Of a stretch of DNA of 64,000 nucleotides, positions 1-9,706 are shown one piece after another; positions within the stretch are counted from its first letter, which is position 1, and every line of letters starts with the position of its first letter. This DNA is from Nocardia gamkensis NBRC 108242. Its GTDB lineage: Bacteria > Actinomycetota > Actinomycetes > Mycobacteriales > Mycobacteriaceae. Location of the stretch: contig NZ_BDBM01000005.1 of the NCBI RefSeq assembly GCF_001612985.1, positions 62,001-126,000 on the forward strand. Direction: 5' to 3'. Both the position numbers and the translations under genes were made by a program. The notes beneath the pieces were generated by a model that saw only the letters and a program-made list of their open reading frames with translations, was not told the DNA's origin and did no database searches.

Positions 1-852
1 GAGGAAACCCTGCTCGCGGGTCGCTCGGACTGCCCCGTCGTGGATCACTGGTGGCAGACCGAGACCGGCTGGCCGATCTGCGCGAACCCGCTCGGCCTGC
101 AGCGCCTGCCGATCAAACCGGGCTCCGCCTCGGTACCGATACCCGGCTACCGACTACGCGTGCTCGACTCCTCCGGCAACGCGGTGGCGCCGAACACCGA
201 GGGCAACATAGTCATCGGCCTGCCGCTGCCGCCCGGCACGCTGGCCGGGCTCTGGCTCGACGACGCCCGCTACGAGCGCTCCTATCTCTCCGCCTATCCC
301 GGTCACTACCTCACCGGCGACTCCGGCTACTTCGACGAGGACGGCTACCTGTACGTCCTCGGCCGCAGCGACGACGTGATCAACATGGCCGGGCACCGGC
401 TCTCGGCGGGCAGCATCGAGGCGGCCATCGCGGGGCACGAGGCGGTCGCCGAATGCGCCGTGATCGGGCTGCCCGACGAACTCAAGGGGCACCGGCCGCT
501 GGCCTACGTGGTGCTCAAGTCCGGTGTCGACATCGATCCGGACCGCCTGCGCGACGAGCTGATCGAGCGGGTGCGCACCCAGGTCGGCGCCATCGCCACG
601 CTGCACGACGCCGTCGTCGTGACGGCGCTGCCCAAGACCAGGTCGGGCAAGATCCTGCGTAAGACCATCCGGCAGATCACCTCCGGTGAGACGTTCGAAG
701 TGCCCTCCACCATCGAGGACCCGGGCGTGCTCGCGGCGCTGGAGCAGCAGATCCGCGCGGCGCGTCCCGAGTGGCGGGACCCGGCGCGGGACAACAGCGA
801 GAACACCGATGGCGTGGTGGCGCCCGGCGTGGATCCGGTTGTGCCGTCCTAG
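1..852 (+). CDS. Propionyl/acetyl-CoA synthetase, C-terminal part
   Basis: AMP-forming acyl-CoA synthetase that activates a short fatty acid (acetate or propionate) to its CoA thioester. The gene enters from the left edge, so only about 283 C-terminal residues are present; the reading frame is open from base 1. The adenylation motif DHWWQTETGWPI lies near the start, followed by the hinge TGDSGYFDEDGYLYVLGRSDD and the C-terminal lysine motif PKTRSGKILRK, whose Lys is the acetylation-regulated catalytic residue in this family. WWQTE and the wording around it fit PrpE/ACSS3-type propionyl-CoA synthetases slightly better than Acs. The final 30 residues are a charged tail. Substrate cannot be fixed without the N-terminal half. 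Confidence 0.85.
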   Translation, partial: EETLLAGRSDCPVVDHWWQTETGWPICANPLGLQRLPIKPGSASVPIPGYRLRVLDSSGNAVAPNTEGNIVIGLPLPPGTLAGLWLDDARYERSYLSAYPGHYLTGDSGYFDEDGYLYVLGRSDDVINMAGHRLSAGSIEAAIAGHEAVAECAVIGLPDELKGHRPLAYVVLKSGVDIDPDRLRDELIERVRTQVGAIATLHDAVVVTALPKTRSGKILRKTIRQITSGETFEVPSTIEDPGVLAALEQQIRAARPEWRDPARDNSENTDGVVAPGVDPVVPS

Positions 853-875
853 GTTTCCGTATCGCCGGTGCGACG

Positions 876-906
876 TCCTCAGAGTTTCCTCAGAGGATGT
901 TCAGAT
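876..906 (+). promoter_or_regulatory. Three 11-bp-phased CTCAGAG repeats, response-regulator-type site
   Basis: TCCTCAGAG occurs at 876-884 and 887-895, and a weaker TGTTCAGAT at 898-906, each exactly 11 bp apart. Head-to-tail repeats on one face of the helix are the usual target of OmpR/PhoB-family regulators; the CTCAG core resembles MprA-type boxes of mycobacteria. The site lies about 70 bp upstream of the haem-binding protein gene. Which regulator binds is inference; PrrA is encoded just downstream. Confidence 0.45.
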
Positions 907-975
907 CGGTGCCAACAGTTCGAAATAGCCTCGAGACCGCCCCGAAACCAATCGATGATCTGGAGGCAACACATC

Positions 976-1362
976 ATGAAACGTTCCGTAGGCCGCCCCG
1001 CCGTCGCCGCTCTCGCCGCAGGTGGATTCGCCACGGTCACGTTGTTCCTGAGCCCCGCCATCGCAGGCGCGGGCCCGATGGAATACGCGGAGCCGCTGCT
1101 GACCTCGGACTGCTCGTTCGCCCAGGTCGACGCGGCGCTGCACGACAAGGCGCCGCAGCTGGCCGCGGTGCTCGACGCGAACCCGAGGCAGAAGGCCGAG
1201 TTGCAGCGCAGGTTCGACCAGCCGGTCGAGCAGCGCCGGGCCGAATTGCGGCGGGCCATCGACGAGAACCCGGACGCGGTGCGCCAGGCGGAGAACGACC
1301 CGCGGACCGCGCAGTTGCGCGACACGATCCGGGTCGTGGCCGAGACCTGCCACAACTACTGA
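976..1362 (+). CDS. Hemophore-related exported protein
   Basis: A 128-residue secreted protein. Residues 1-35 form a Sec signal peptide (MKRSVGR, then a hydrophobic Ala/Leu/Val run ending SPAIAGAG). The mature part has one Cys near its start (TSDC) and one at the end (ETCHNY), a likely disulphide, around a helical charged core; this is the arrangement of the mycobacterial/nocardial hemophore-related family (Rv0203-like), which binds haem outside the membrane. The start follows GGAGG at 962-966; a longer frame from 868 has no ribosome site and would spoil the signal peptide. Haem binding is family knowledge, not shown here. Confidence 0.7.
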   Translation: MKRSVGRPAVAALAAGGFATVTLFLSPAIAGAGPMEYAEPLLTSDCSFAQVDAALHDKAPQLAAVLDANPRQKAELQRRFDQPVEQRRAELRRAIDENPDAVRQAENDPRTAQLRDTIRVVAETCHNY

Positions 1363-1489
1363 TCCCGCGGACATGGACGACTCGCCGGGTTCGCTCCGGC
1401 ACCCCGGCGAGGCGTCGCGCGGGACGTGAACCCGTGGCCCGCGCGCCCGACTCGCACAACGCGAGGTTTCACCGGAGGCGGGGAGCAGA

Positions 1490-2203
1490 ATGGATGACGT
1501 GACCTCGACTCCGAATCCGACGGTCCTCGTTGTCGACGACGACGAGGACGTGCTCGCCTCGGTCGAGCGCGGGCTGCGGTTGTCCGGCTTCCAAGTCCTC
1601 GTGGCCAGGGACGGCGCGCAAGCGCTGCGCAGCGTGAACGAGAACGCGCCCGACGCCATTGTGCTGGATATGAACATGCCCGTGCTCGACGGCGCCGGGG
1701 TGGTCACCGCCTTGCGCGCGATGGGCAACGAGGTGCCGATCTGTGTACTCAGCGCCCGTGCGTCGGTGGACGACCGCATCTCCGGACTGGAGTCCGGCGC
1801 CGACGATTACCTGGTCAAACCGTTTGTGCTGAGGGAGCTGGTGGTACGGATCCGGGCGCTGCTGCGCAGACGGTCCGACGCACCCGCCCCCACCACACCG
1901 GGCGCGGTCACCGTCGGCCCGCTCGAGGTGGACGTCGCGGGGTATCGCGCGCTGCTGCACGGCCGCGAGATCGAGCTCACCAAGCGGGAATTCGAGCTGT
2001 TGTCCACGCTGGCCAGGAACGTCGGCGTGGTGCTGAGCCGGGAGCGTCTGCTGGAACTGGTGTGGGGGTACGACTTCGCCGCCGACACGAACGTGGTGGA
2101 CGTCTTCGTCGGCTACCTGCGCCGCAAACTCGAGGTGGACGGCACCCCCAGGCTGCTGCACACGATCCGCGGCGTCGGATTCGTGCTCCGAGCACCGAAA
2201 TGA
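1490..2203 (+). CDS. prrA: Response regulator PrrA
   Basis: OmpR-family DNA-binding response regulator, 237 residues. The receiver domain (about 10-125) has the acidic pair D16/D17, phospho-acceptor D60 in AIVLDMNMP and the conserved Lys in DDYLVKPF. The winged helix (about 140-235) has LTKREFELL and the recognition segment [17 protein letters not shown], almost identical to M. tuberculosis PrrA. The start follows GGGGAG about 5 nt upstream. The gene overlaps prrB by ATGA, so the two are translated together. PrrAB is an essential regulator of respiration and nitrogen and dormancy responses in mycobacteria; the role here is inferred from orthology. Confidence 0.93.
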   Translation: MDDVTSTPNPTVLVVDDDEDVLASVERGLRLSGFQVLVARDGAQALRSVNENAPDAIVLDMNMPVLDGAGVVTALRAMGNEVPICVLSARASVDDRISGLESGADDYLVKPFVLRELVVRIRALLRRRSDAPAPTTPGAVTVGPLEVDVAGYRALLHGREIELTKREFELLSTLARNVGVVLSRERLLELVWGYDFAADTNVVDVFVGYLRRKLEVDGTPRLLHTIRGVGFVLRAPK

Positions 2204-3570
2204 CCGTGCCCGCCGTCGCACCGCCGGAACCCCGTCGGCGCCGGTCGTTTTCGCTGCGCACCCGGGTCGCGGGCGCCGCAGCCGCGGGCGCGATCATCAT
2301 CGTGACCCTGATCAGCCTGATCAGCATTCGTGCCATCGAGCGCAACAACGTGCAGCAGTCCGACCAGCAGCTCGCCGTCGCGGCGCGGATCGTGCTGATC
2401 GAGCCGCAGCTCGCGGTCCGGTTCATCAGCCTGACCGGGCTGAACAACGACATGGCCGTGACCGTCAGGGACAACGGCGATGTCGTCGCGAGCACACCCA
2501 CCGAACTGCCCTCGCAGCCGACCGGTTCCCGCACCGTCGCGGTGAGCGGCACCCCGTACCGGATCCTGACCACCACCGAGAATCAACCCGCGGGCCGGGT
2601 GGTCTCGCTCGGCATCCCCGCCGCGGGCGCCGCCGAGGCCACCGCCGAGCAGCAACGGTGGGTGCTCGGCGGCGCTCTGCTGGCCATCGCCGCCGCCGCG
2701 GGACTGGGCTGGTTGCTCGCGGGCGCGGCGGTGCGTCCGATCGTGCGGCTGACCCGGCAGGTGGGCGCGCGCAGCGCGTATCCCGATCCCCGCAATCCAC
2801 AGGCGCGGGTGGAGGGCGCGGGCGTGCACGAGGCCGAGCAACTGGCCGACGCGGTGAACACCATGTTGCAGCGGGTGGATCAGGCGCATGCCCAGACCGC
2901 CGCGGCACTGGAGACCGCCCGCGATTTCGCCGCCGTGTCCGCCCACGAGCTGCGCACCCCGCTCACCGCGATGCGCACCGACCTCGAGGTGTTGCGCACC
3001 CTCGACCTGGACGAGGCGCAGCGGGCCGAGATCCTCGACGACCTGCAACGCAGCCAGGGCCGGGTGGAGACCACGCTCGCGGCGCTGGAGCGGCTGGCCA
3101 CCGGCGATCTGACCAACGAGCGCGACCACGTCGCCACCGACGTCGGCGACCTGTGCGACCAGGCCGCACACGACGCCATGCGGCATTTCCCCGGCCTCAC
3201 CGTGCGCATCGATTCCGACGCCGAACTGGTCACCCGCGGCCTGCCCGCCGGGCTGCGGCTGGCGGTGGACAACGCCCTGGCCAACTCGGTCAAACACGGC
3301 GGAGCCACCGAGGCCCTGGTCTCCGCGCACCGCGGGCGTGGCGGTCACATCGTCATCTCGATCGATGACAACGGCCGCGGCATCCCGCCGGAGGAGCGCG
3401 AAGCCGTCTTCGACCGCTTCTTCCGCGGCAGCCAGGCGAGCAAGGGCGGCTCGGGCCTGGGCTTGGCACTGGTGGCCCAGCAGGCCCAATTACACGGTGG
3501 CCGAGCGTATTTCGATGAAGGCACGCTCGGCGGAATCCGCTTGGTCCTGGATCTGCCGGGCTCTGTCTGA
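2200..3570 (+). CDS. prrB: Sensor histidine kinase PrrB
   Basis: Membrane kinase partner of PrrA, 456 residues from the ATG that overlaps the prrA stop. It has two transmembrane segments (about 20-42 and 150-170) flanking an extracytoplasmic sensor loop, then HAMP, a dimerisation helix with phospho-accepting H249 in [13 protein letters not shown], and an HATPase domain with the N box ([13 protein letters not shown]), G1 (DDNGRGI) and G2 ([10 protein letters not shown]) motifs. The segment [20 protein letters not shown] matches M. tuberculosis PrrB closely. A perfect hairpin begins four bases after the stop. Confidence 0.92.
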   Translation: MTVPAVAPPEPRRRRSFSLRTRVAGAAAAGAIIIVTLISLISIRAIERNNVQQSDQQLAVAARIVLIEPQLAVRFISLTGLNNDMAVTVRDNGDVVASTPTELPSQPTGSRTVAVSGTPYRILTTTENQPAGRVVSLGIPAAGAAEATAEQQRWVLGGALLAIAAAAGLGWLLAGAAVRPIVRLTRQVGARSAYPDPRNPQARVEGAGVHEAEQLADAVNTMLQRVDQAHAQTAAALETARDFAAVSAHELRTPLTAMRTDLEVLRTLDLDEAQRAEILDDLQRSQGRVETTLAALERLATGDLTNERDHVATDVGDLCDQAAHDAMRHFPGLTVRIDSDAELVTRGLPAGLRLAVDNALANSVKHGGATEALVSAHRGRGGHIVISIDDNGRGIPPEEREAVFDRFFRGSQASKGGSGLGLALVAQQAQLHGGRAYFDEGTLGGIRLVLDLPGSV

Positions 3571-3573
3571 TTT

Positions 3574-3592
3574 CCAGCGCCTGCGGCGCTGG
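3574..3592 (+). terminator. Hairpin terminator after prrAB
   Basis: CCAGCGCC (3574-3581) pairs with GGCGCTGG (3585-3592) around a 3-base loop, directly after the prrB stop codon. It has no U-tract, as is common in actinobacteria. Confidence 0.55.
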
Positions 3593-3594
3593 GT

Positions 3595-3689
3595 GTTCGC
3601 GGCCCCTTTATGGCTCGCGTCCGAGCGACCGCCGCTGGCGACTTCGTCGCGGACGCGGCGGCCACTCGGACGCGAGCCGGGCCGCGAAC
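3595..3689. repeat. 95-bp two-step inverted repeat (cruciform-forming)
   Basis: Outer arms GTTCGCGGCCC (3595-3605) and GGGCCGCGAAC (3679-3689) are perfect complements, and nested inside them GGCTCGCGTCCGAG (3612-3625) and CTCGGACGCGAGCC (3665-3678) are also perfect. The six bases 3606-3611 bulge out on the left side only. Further partial pairing (ACCGCCG with CGGCGGC) extends the stem inwards. It could be an extra terminator, a palindromic REP-like unit or a MITE remnant; no second copy is visible in this window. Confidence 0.6.
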
Positions 3690-3845
3690 GGAACATGCTC
3701 GGTCTCGCTTCGCTCGAAACCGGGAGCTGGGCCGATGTGGGTGCGTGACGCGGGGACGTGACACCCAGACCGCACCTGCGGCTTCCTTCCACACCGCCAC
3801 ACCCGCTGAGTGTCGACCGCCGGTGCGGCCATCACGAAAAGATCA

Positions 3846-3901
3846 TTGGCGTACCCAATCATCTAATGTATTGTTGGCTATGCCAACATTGGATACGCCA
3901 A
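3846..3901. promoter_or_regulatory. Three TTGG-N5-CCAA operator copies
   Basis: Three 13-bp imperfect palindromes precede the SnoaL-like gene: TTGGCGTACCCAA (3846-3858), TTGGCTATGCCAA (3874-3886, inside a perfect 15-bp palindrome 3873-3887) and TTGGATACGCCAA (3889-3901). The first and third are inverted copies of each other with one mismatch. Symmetry and size fit a TetR-, MarR- or ArsR-type repressor. The last copy ends just before the ribosome site, so binding should block transcription. No regulator gene is adjacent. Confidence 0.6.
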
Positions 3902-3914
3902 CGAAAGGGCTGTC

Positions 3915-4325
3915 ATGTCCGCCGATACCCTGCTCGCCGACCGCATCGAGATCGCCGACCTGTTCACTCGCTTCGCCCGCCTGCTCGACGAGAAGCGGTT
4001 GGAGGATGCCGGCACCGTCTTCGCCGACGATGTGGAGGTCCATTCGCCGCGAATCCGAGTCCGCGGCATCGACAAGGTCGTGGAATTCATGCGGCAGTCC
4101 GAGGTGGAAGGCGAACTCACCCAGCACACGACCACCGACCTGCTGGTGGACGTCGAAGGCGACCGGGCCGCGGCCTCCGCGAACTCGTTCGTGTACTTCT
4201 ACCGCGACGGCCGACCGCCCCATCAGACGAGCGGACTGCGCATGGCCTGCACCGTGGTACGCACGCCCGCGGGCTGGCGGCTGCGTGAGACACGGATCAC
4301 GCTCGCCTGGATGCGCAAGGACTGA
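3915..4325 (+). CDS. SnoaL-like (NTF2-fold) protein
   Basis: A 136-residue protein of the nuclear-transport-factor-2/SnoaL superfamily. It starts with a helix of the ADLFTRFARLLDEKRLED type, followed by FADDVEVHSPR, a central helix and the closing strands that form the cone-shaped fold (RMACTVVRTPAGWRLRETRI). Members are small isomerases, dehydratases or ligand-binding proteins; the substrate cannot be read from the sequence. The start follows AAAGGG at 3904-3909. It stands alone between two other + strand genes and has its own operator cluster, which suggests ligand-induced single-gene expression. Confidence 0.75.
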   Translation: MSADTLLADRIEIADLFTRFARLLDEKRLEDAGTVFADDVEVHSPRIRVRGIDKVVEFMRQSEVEGELTQHTTTDLLVDVEGDRAAASANSFVYFYRDGRPPHQTSGLRMACTVVRTPAGWRLRETRITLAWMRKD

Positions 4326-4340
4326 TCGACCCTTACCCAA

Positions 4341-4386
4341 CCCTCAGAGAAACGCCCAGGGGCGCGCCATAACTCGCGTCTAGGGT
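4341..4386 (+). promoter_or_regulatory. Promoter of the YhgE/Pip-like gene with CTCAGAG box
   Basis: CCCTCAGAG (4341-4349) is followed 11 bp later by a weaker ACGCCCAGG, resembling the phased repeats at 876-906. TAGGGT (4381-4386) is a -10 hexamer seven bases before the GTG start, so the mRNA is probably leaderless. Confidence 0.45.
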
Positions 4387-4393
4387 CGGCGGC

Positions 4394-5563
4394 GTGATCG
4401 AAAAACGGGCCCGCTGGGGCATTCTCGCCGTTGCGCTCCTCTCGGCCGGTGCCCTCGGGGCCGGAATCACCGCGTGTACCGGGAATGATCGGAGGCCGAC
4501 GGGAATCGCTCTGGTCAACGCCGATACCGGGCCCACCGGTGCGCGCGTGGTCAAGGCGTTGCAGGACGCGGGTGGTTACGAATGGACCGCCGCCGCGCCG
4601 GGCGAGGCGAGCACCGGCGACTACGCCGCGGTCATCACGTTGCCCGCCGATCTCACGGAATCGCTGGGCACCCTGGCCGGCCCCGAGCCGAAGCGGGCCG
4701 AGGTCACCGTGGACACCGACGAAGACGCCGACGCCGACCTGGTGCACGGTGCGGTGACCGAGGTGACGCATCGGATCGGGGCGGTGGGCGTCGACGCCGC
4801 CCTCACCGCCGTCGCCCAGGCCAGGACCCAGCTGTCACAGGTGCGGTTCACCGCCCAGCTGCTCGACGCGGGCGTCGGCGCGGCCGCCGCGGGTGCCGAC
4901 CAGTTCAGCGCAGGCGCCGACCAGCTGCTCGGCTTCCTCGAGTCAGCCAAATCGGGTTCTGCGCAGCTCACTTCGGCCATCGCGCTGCTGAATTCCACCG
5001 TCGACGGCGCTGCCGCGCAAGCCGACCAGCTCGCCGCCGCCCTCGATTCGACCGGCATCACGATCGCGCAGGTGGAACGCACGGCGAACACGGTGAGCGG
5101 CGGACTGGACCAGATCCTGCCGCTGTTGCGCGCGCTGCCGTTCGCGAACGATCCGGCGCTGGCCGACATCATCGGGAAATTGGACGCGCTGCGCAGCGTG
5201 TCCGCGCAGGCGGGCTCCCAGCTGACGGGCCTCGGTTCGCTCGTCGGCGGCGCGGTCGACCCGGATACCGATCTCGGTACTCTGCTTCGCACCGTCGTCG
5301 ACCGCCTGACCGGTGCGAGCGCGCAACTGTCGGAGGGCGCGAAGCTCGCCGAGGGCCTCCCCCAGCTCGCCGAACAGGGGGGCGCCCAGCTTGTCGACGC
5401 CATCAGCCGGCTCACCGGCGGCGTGGACCAGTTGCAGAGCATCGCCCACAACCTCAACACCCAGACCGACAAGGCCGTAGCCGCCCTCCCCCAGCGCAGC
5501 AGCAGCCAGCAATCCGCACTGGCAACCGCCCTCACCGACCCCGTCGAGATCGTCCGGCGATAG
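4394..5563 (+). CDS. YhgE/Pip-like exported protein, soluble domain only
   Basis: A 389-residue protein anchored by one N-terminal hydrophobic segment (about 9-28, ending ITACTG, a possible lipobox). IALVNADTGPTGARVVKAL and the later Ala/Gln/Leu-rich coiled-coil-like repeats are those of the extracytoplasmic domain of YhgE/Pip proteins, which in phage-infection protein and ESX-linked relatives precede a multi-span ABC-2-type membrane domain. Here the chain stops right after LTDPVEIVRR, the point where that membrane domain would begin. No homologous continuation follows; a hairpin lies 13 bp downstream. It may be a truncated or a genuinely soluble version. Start is GTG with a leaderless-type -10. 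Confidence 0.65.
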   Translation: MIEKRARWGILAVALLSAGALGAGITACTGNDRRPTGIALVNADTGPTGARVVKALQDAGGYEWTAAAPGEASTGDYAAVITLPADLTESLGTLAGPEPKRAEVTVDTDEDADADLVHGAVTEVTHRIGAVGVDAALTAVAQARTQLSQVRFTAQLLDAGVGAAAAGADQFSAGADQLLGFLESAKSGSAQLTSAIALLNSTVDGAAAQADQLAAALDSTGITIAQVERTANTVSGGLDQILPLLRALPFANDPALADIIGKLDALRSVSAQAGSQLTGLGSLVGGAVDPDTDLGTLLRTVVDRLTGASAQLSEGAKLAEGLPQLAEQGGAQLVDAISRLTGGVDQLQSIAHNLNTQTDKAVAALPQRSSSQQSALATALTDPVEIVRR

Positions 5564-5575
5564 GCGGATACGACG

Positions 5576-5608
5576 ATGGCCCGTGTTCCTCAGCGGAACA
5601 CGGGCCAT
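5576..5608. terminator. Bidirectional hairpin terminator
   Basis: A perfect 14-bp stem, ATGGCCCGTGTTCC (5576-5589) with GGAACACGGGCCAT (5595-5608), around a 5-base loop. It sits between the convergent YhgE-like and FKBP genes and can serve both. Confidence 0.8.
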
Positions 5609-5651
5609 ACATCTCGCGATTCGCGGGCGGGCACTGGGCCGCGCCGCCGAA

Positions 5652-6011
5652 TCAGTTGGCGTTCAGCAGGTCGATCACGAAGACCAGGGTCTTACCGGAC
5701 AAGCGGTGACCGGCTCCCGCCGGGCCGTAGGCCAGCTCCGGCGGGATGGTCAGCTGACGACGACCGCCGACCTTCATCCCGGGGATGCCATCCTGCCAGC
5801 CCTGGATCAGGCCGCGCAGCGGGAAGGTGATGGACTCACCGCGGTTCCAGGAGGAGTCGAACTCTTCGCCGGATTCGAATTCGACGCCCACGTAGTGCAC
5901 TTCCACAGTGCCACCGGGCACGGCTTCCTTGCCTTCGCCCTCGATGATGTCCTTGATCACCAGCTCGGTGGGCGCGGGCCCTGCCTGGAACTCGATCTCC
6001 GGTTTGGTCAT
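5652..6011 (-). CDS. FKBP-type peptidyl-prolyl cis-trans isomerase
   Basis: A 119-residue single-domain FKBP that catalyses cis-trans isomerisation of X-Pro bonds during folding. No signal peptide is visible, so it is cytoplasmic. Family motifs are in order: [55 protein letters not shown] and LVFVIDLL, covering the Tyr, Asp, Phe, Val, Ile, Trp and Tyr residues of the FK506/proline pocket. AAGGGGA lies upstream of the ATG. The gene follows gltA on the same strand with a 37-bp gap and may be co-transcribed with it. Confidence 0.93.
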   Translation of the reverse strand: MTKPEIEFQAGPAPTELVIKDIIEGEGKEAVPGGTVEVHYVGVEFESGEEFDSSWNRGESITFPLRGLIQGWQDGIPGMKVGGRRQLTIPPELAYGPAGAGHRLSGKTLVFVIDLLNAN

Positions 6012-6048
6012 TCGGCTATCCCCTTCGATAGGTGATGGATGGATTTCG

Positions 6049-7362
<1,314 letters not shown>

Positions 7363-7543
7363 GGAAGGATCCCTCTCAGGCTAGAACCACAGGCACCGGC
7401 GCGGTCGGCACACGATGCGCTTGCCTCAACGCTAGCCGTTCACCGACGCGGACAATACCGGAGGGTAGTCCTGCGGCGGCTCACAAACACATCCCGGCGC
7501 GGTGAGGTCCCGCGGGCACGGAGCGGAGCGGTCGCGGTGCACG

Positions 7544-8824
7544 TCACACGGCGATTTCGGCATGAGCGCGCCCGACACGGTAACGGGTGAAAGCCGGAAA
7601 CGCGACCGCCGCGAGCACCACGCCCACCACCACGAGCGTGCCTCCACCGGCGGCGGCCACAGCGGTACCCAGGCTCGCAGCCGCGAAACCGTGGGCAACA
7701 TCACCGACGCGCGGGCCACCCGCGACGACCACGGTGAACACCCCTTGCAACCGCCCGCGCAGATCGTCGGTGGCCACCGTCTGCAGCATCGTGACCCGCA
7801 GCGCGGCCGAGACCATGTCCACCGCGCCGCCGAAGGCCGAGCAGGCCAGCGCGATCCACAAGCCCGCGCCGAGGGCGAGGCCGTGGCCGGTGAATCCGAC
7901 GGCGAGGCCGAAGCCGACCATGGCCAGCCCCCACAGCGCGATGCACACCAGCACGGCGAGGCCCTGCCTGCGGATACGCGGGATCCAGCCGGAGAACACC
8001 CCGCCGAGCACCGCGCCCGCCGACATCGAGGCGAACAGTAGGCCGAGTGCGACGCCCCCGGTCGCCGGGTCGCCGAAGGTCTCGTGCGCGATCTGCGGGA
8101 ACAGCGCACGCGGCATGCCGAACACCATGGCGATCACGTCCACCGCGAACGACGCGAGCAGCACCCGCTGCGTGGCGAGGTAGCCGAAACCGTCGAGCAC
8201 CGTGCGGAATCCGGCGCGGCGCGCCGTTCCGGTGGGCGGCAGGGCGGGCAGCCGCCACACCGCCCAGAGGGTGACCAGCAGCGCGACGGCGTCGATCAGG
8301 TAGAGCGTGGCGAGGCCGACCGCGGGGATGAGCGCACCGGCCAGCACCGGCCCGGCGATGGCGCCGAACTGCATCACCGTCATGTTCAGCGAATTCGCGG
8401 CGGCCAGTTGGCCTTCCGGCAGCAGGCGGGGAATGGTGGCGCTGCGGGTGGGCTGGTTCACCGCGAAGAACGCCTGTTGCACGGCGAACAGGCCGAGCAC
8501 GAGCCACACGTTCCGCACCCCGGCCGCCGCTTGCAGCCAGAAGGCCAGCGCCGTGAGCCCGGTGCCCGAATTCGTGATCAGCAGGAGTCTGCGCCGGTCC
8601 AGTACGTCGGCGAGGGCGCCGCCCCACAGGCCGAACACGATCAGCGGCACCAAGCCGAACAGCCCGGCCAGTCCGACGTAGCCGGAACTGCCGGTGATCT
8701 GGAAGATCTGCTGCGGCACCGCAACCACCGACAGCTGCGCGCCGATCATGGTGACGATGCCCGAACTCCACAGGCGTCGGTAGTCCGGATTTCGCAGCGG
8801 AGTGATGTCGGCGAGCAGTTTCAC
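7544..8824 (-). CDS. MFS transporter, EntS-like (MFS_3)
   Basis: 426-residue major-facilitator transporter with about twelve membrane segments. The N-terminus [28 protein letters not shown] and the loop [11 protein letters not shown] are typical of the MFS_3 group, which includes the enterobactin exporter EntS and macrolide exporters. Substrate is unknown. The GTG start has TACGCT six bases upstream on the coding strand and no Shine-Dalgarno sequence, suggesting a leaderless mRNA. It follows pdxH on the same strand after 68 bp but has its own promoter. Confidence 0.85.
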   Translation of the reverse strand: MKLLADITPLRNPDYRRLWSSGIVTMIGAQLSVVAVPQQIFQITGSSGYVGLAGLFGLVPLIVFGLWGGALADVLDRRRLLLITNSGTGLTALAFWLQAAAGVRNVWLVLGLFAVQQAFFAVNQPTRSATIPRLLPEGQLAAANSLNMTVMQFGAIAGPVLAGALIPAVGLATLYLIDAVALLVTLWAVWRLPALPPTGTARRAGFRTVLDGFGYLATQRVLLASFAVDVIAMVFGMPRALFPQIAHETFGDPATGGVALGLLFASMSAGAVLGGVFSGWIPRIRRQGLAVLVCIALWGLAMVGFGLAVGFTGHGLALGAGLWIALACSAFGGAVDMVSAALRVTMLQTVATDDLRGRLQGVFTVVVAGGPRVGDVAHGFAAASLGTAVAAAGGGTLVVVGVVLAAVAFPAFTRYRVGRAHAEIAV

Positions 8825-8892
8825 CGCCGCAGCGTACGCAGTCGTCGCGACCCGTTCGACACGACAATTGTCACGGGCACGCTGGGAATACG

Positions 8893-9585
8893 TCAGGGTT
8901 GCAAGCGCTCGACCGTGGTCGTCCCATCCTCGATCCGCACCCGGATGCGGTTGTGCAGCCTGCCGCGCCGCCCTTGCCAGAACTCGACCTCGGCGGGACG
9001 CACCAGGAAGCCGCCCCAGTGCGGCGGTACGGGGATCTCGTCGACATCGGCGAACCGCGCGGTCGCCTCGGCCAGCGTGCGATCCAGTTCGGCACGCGAG
9101 CCGATCGGCTGGGACTGACGCGACGCCCAGGCGCCCAGCTGCGAGTCCCGCGGCCTGGAACGCCAGTACGCCGCCGTCGTCTCGGCGGGAACGCGCTCGA
9201 CCGCGCCGCGCAGATGCACCTGCCTGCCCAGCGCGGGCCAGACGAAGGTGACCGCGGCGTACGGCACGGCGGTCAGCTGAGCGCCCTTGGCGGAGTCGTA
9301 ATTGGTGTAGAAGATCACACCCTCCGGCGAGAGCCCTTTACACAGCACGGTCCGCGCGACCGGCCGGGGTGTGCCGTCGGCCACCGACACCGTGGCCAGC
9401 ACCATGGCGTTGGGTTCGGCGATGCCCACCGCGGTGGCCTGTTCGATCCAGTGCCGCAGCAGCGGCTCCCAGCCACCGGCGAGCCAGGTCTCGTCCAGGT
9501 CGACGTCGTCGTTGCCGCCGTGCGGAAGGCCGCCGTAGTCGACCCGCATGGCCGCCAGATCCGATGAAGTGTCCAGGTCACGCAT
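8893..9585 (-). CDS. pdxH: Pyridoxamine 5'-phosphate oxidase PdxH
   Basis: FMN-dependent oxidase converting pyridoxine or pyridoxamine 5'-phosphate to pyridoxal 5'-phosphate, 230 residues. Motifs include [27 protein letters not shown] and [10 protein letters not shown] (FMN binding), [19 protein letters not shown], and the C-terminal dimerisation region [28 protein letters not shown] ending in the conserved RLQP. TAACGT seven bases before the ATG suggests leaderless expression. It lies divergently from citA. Confidence 0.96.
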   Translation of the reverse strand: MRDLDTSSDLAAMRVDYGGLPHGGNDDVDLDETWLAGGWEPLLRHWIEQATAVGIAEPNAMVLATVSVADGTPRPVARTVLCKGLSPEGVIFYTNYDSAKGAQLTAVPYAAVTFVWPALGRQVHLRGAVERVPAETTAAYWRSRPRDSQLGAWASRQSQPIGSRAELDRTLAEATARFADVDEIPVPPHWGGFLVRPAEVEFWQGRRGRLHNRIRVRIEDGTTTVERLQP

Positions 9586-9706
9586 GGGCCAGACGTTACT
9601 CCCCGGTAGCAGCGAGCTAAGGTTTTGATGATCGGCATGTGCTCGTCAAATCCGACATCTTCCCATCGGCGAGAACGTGTGAACCAAGTGCAAGGAGAGT
9701 CGCGAC

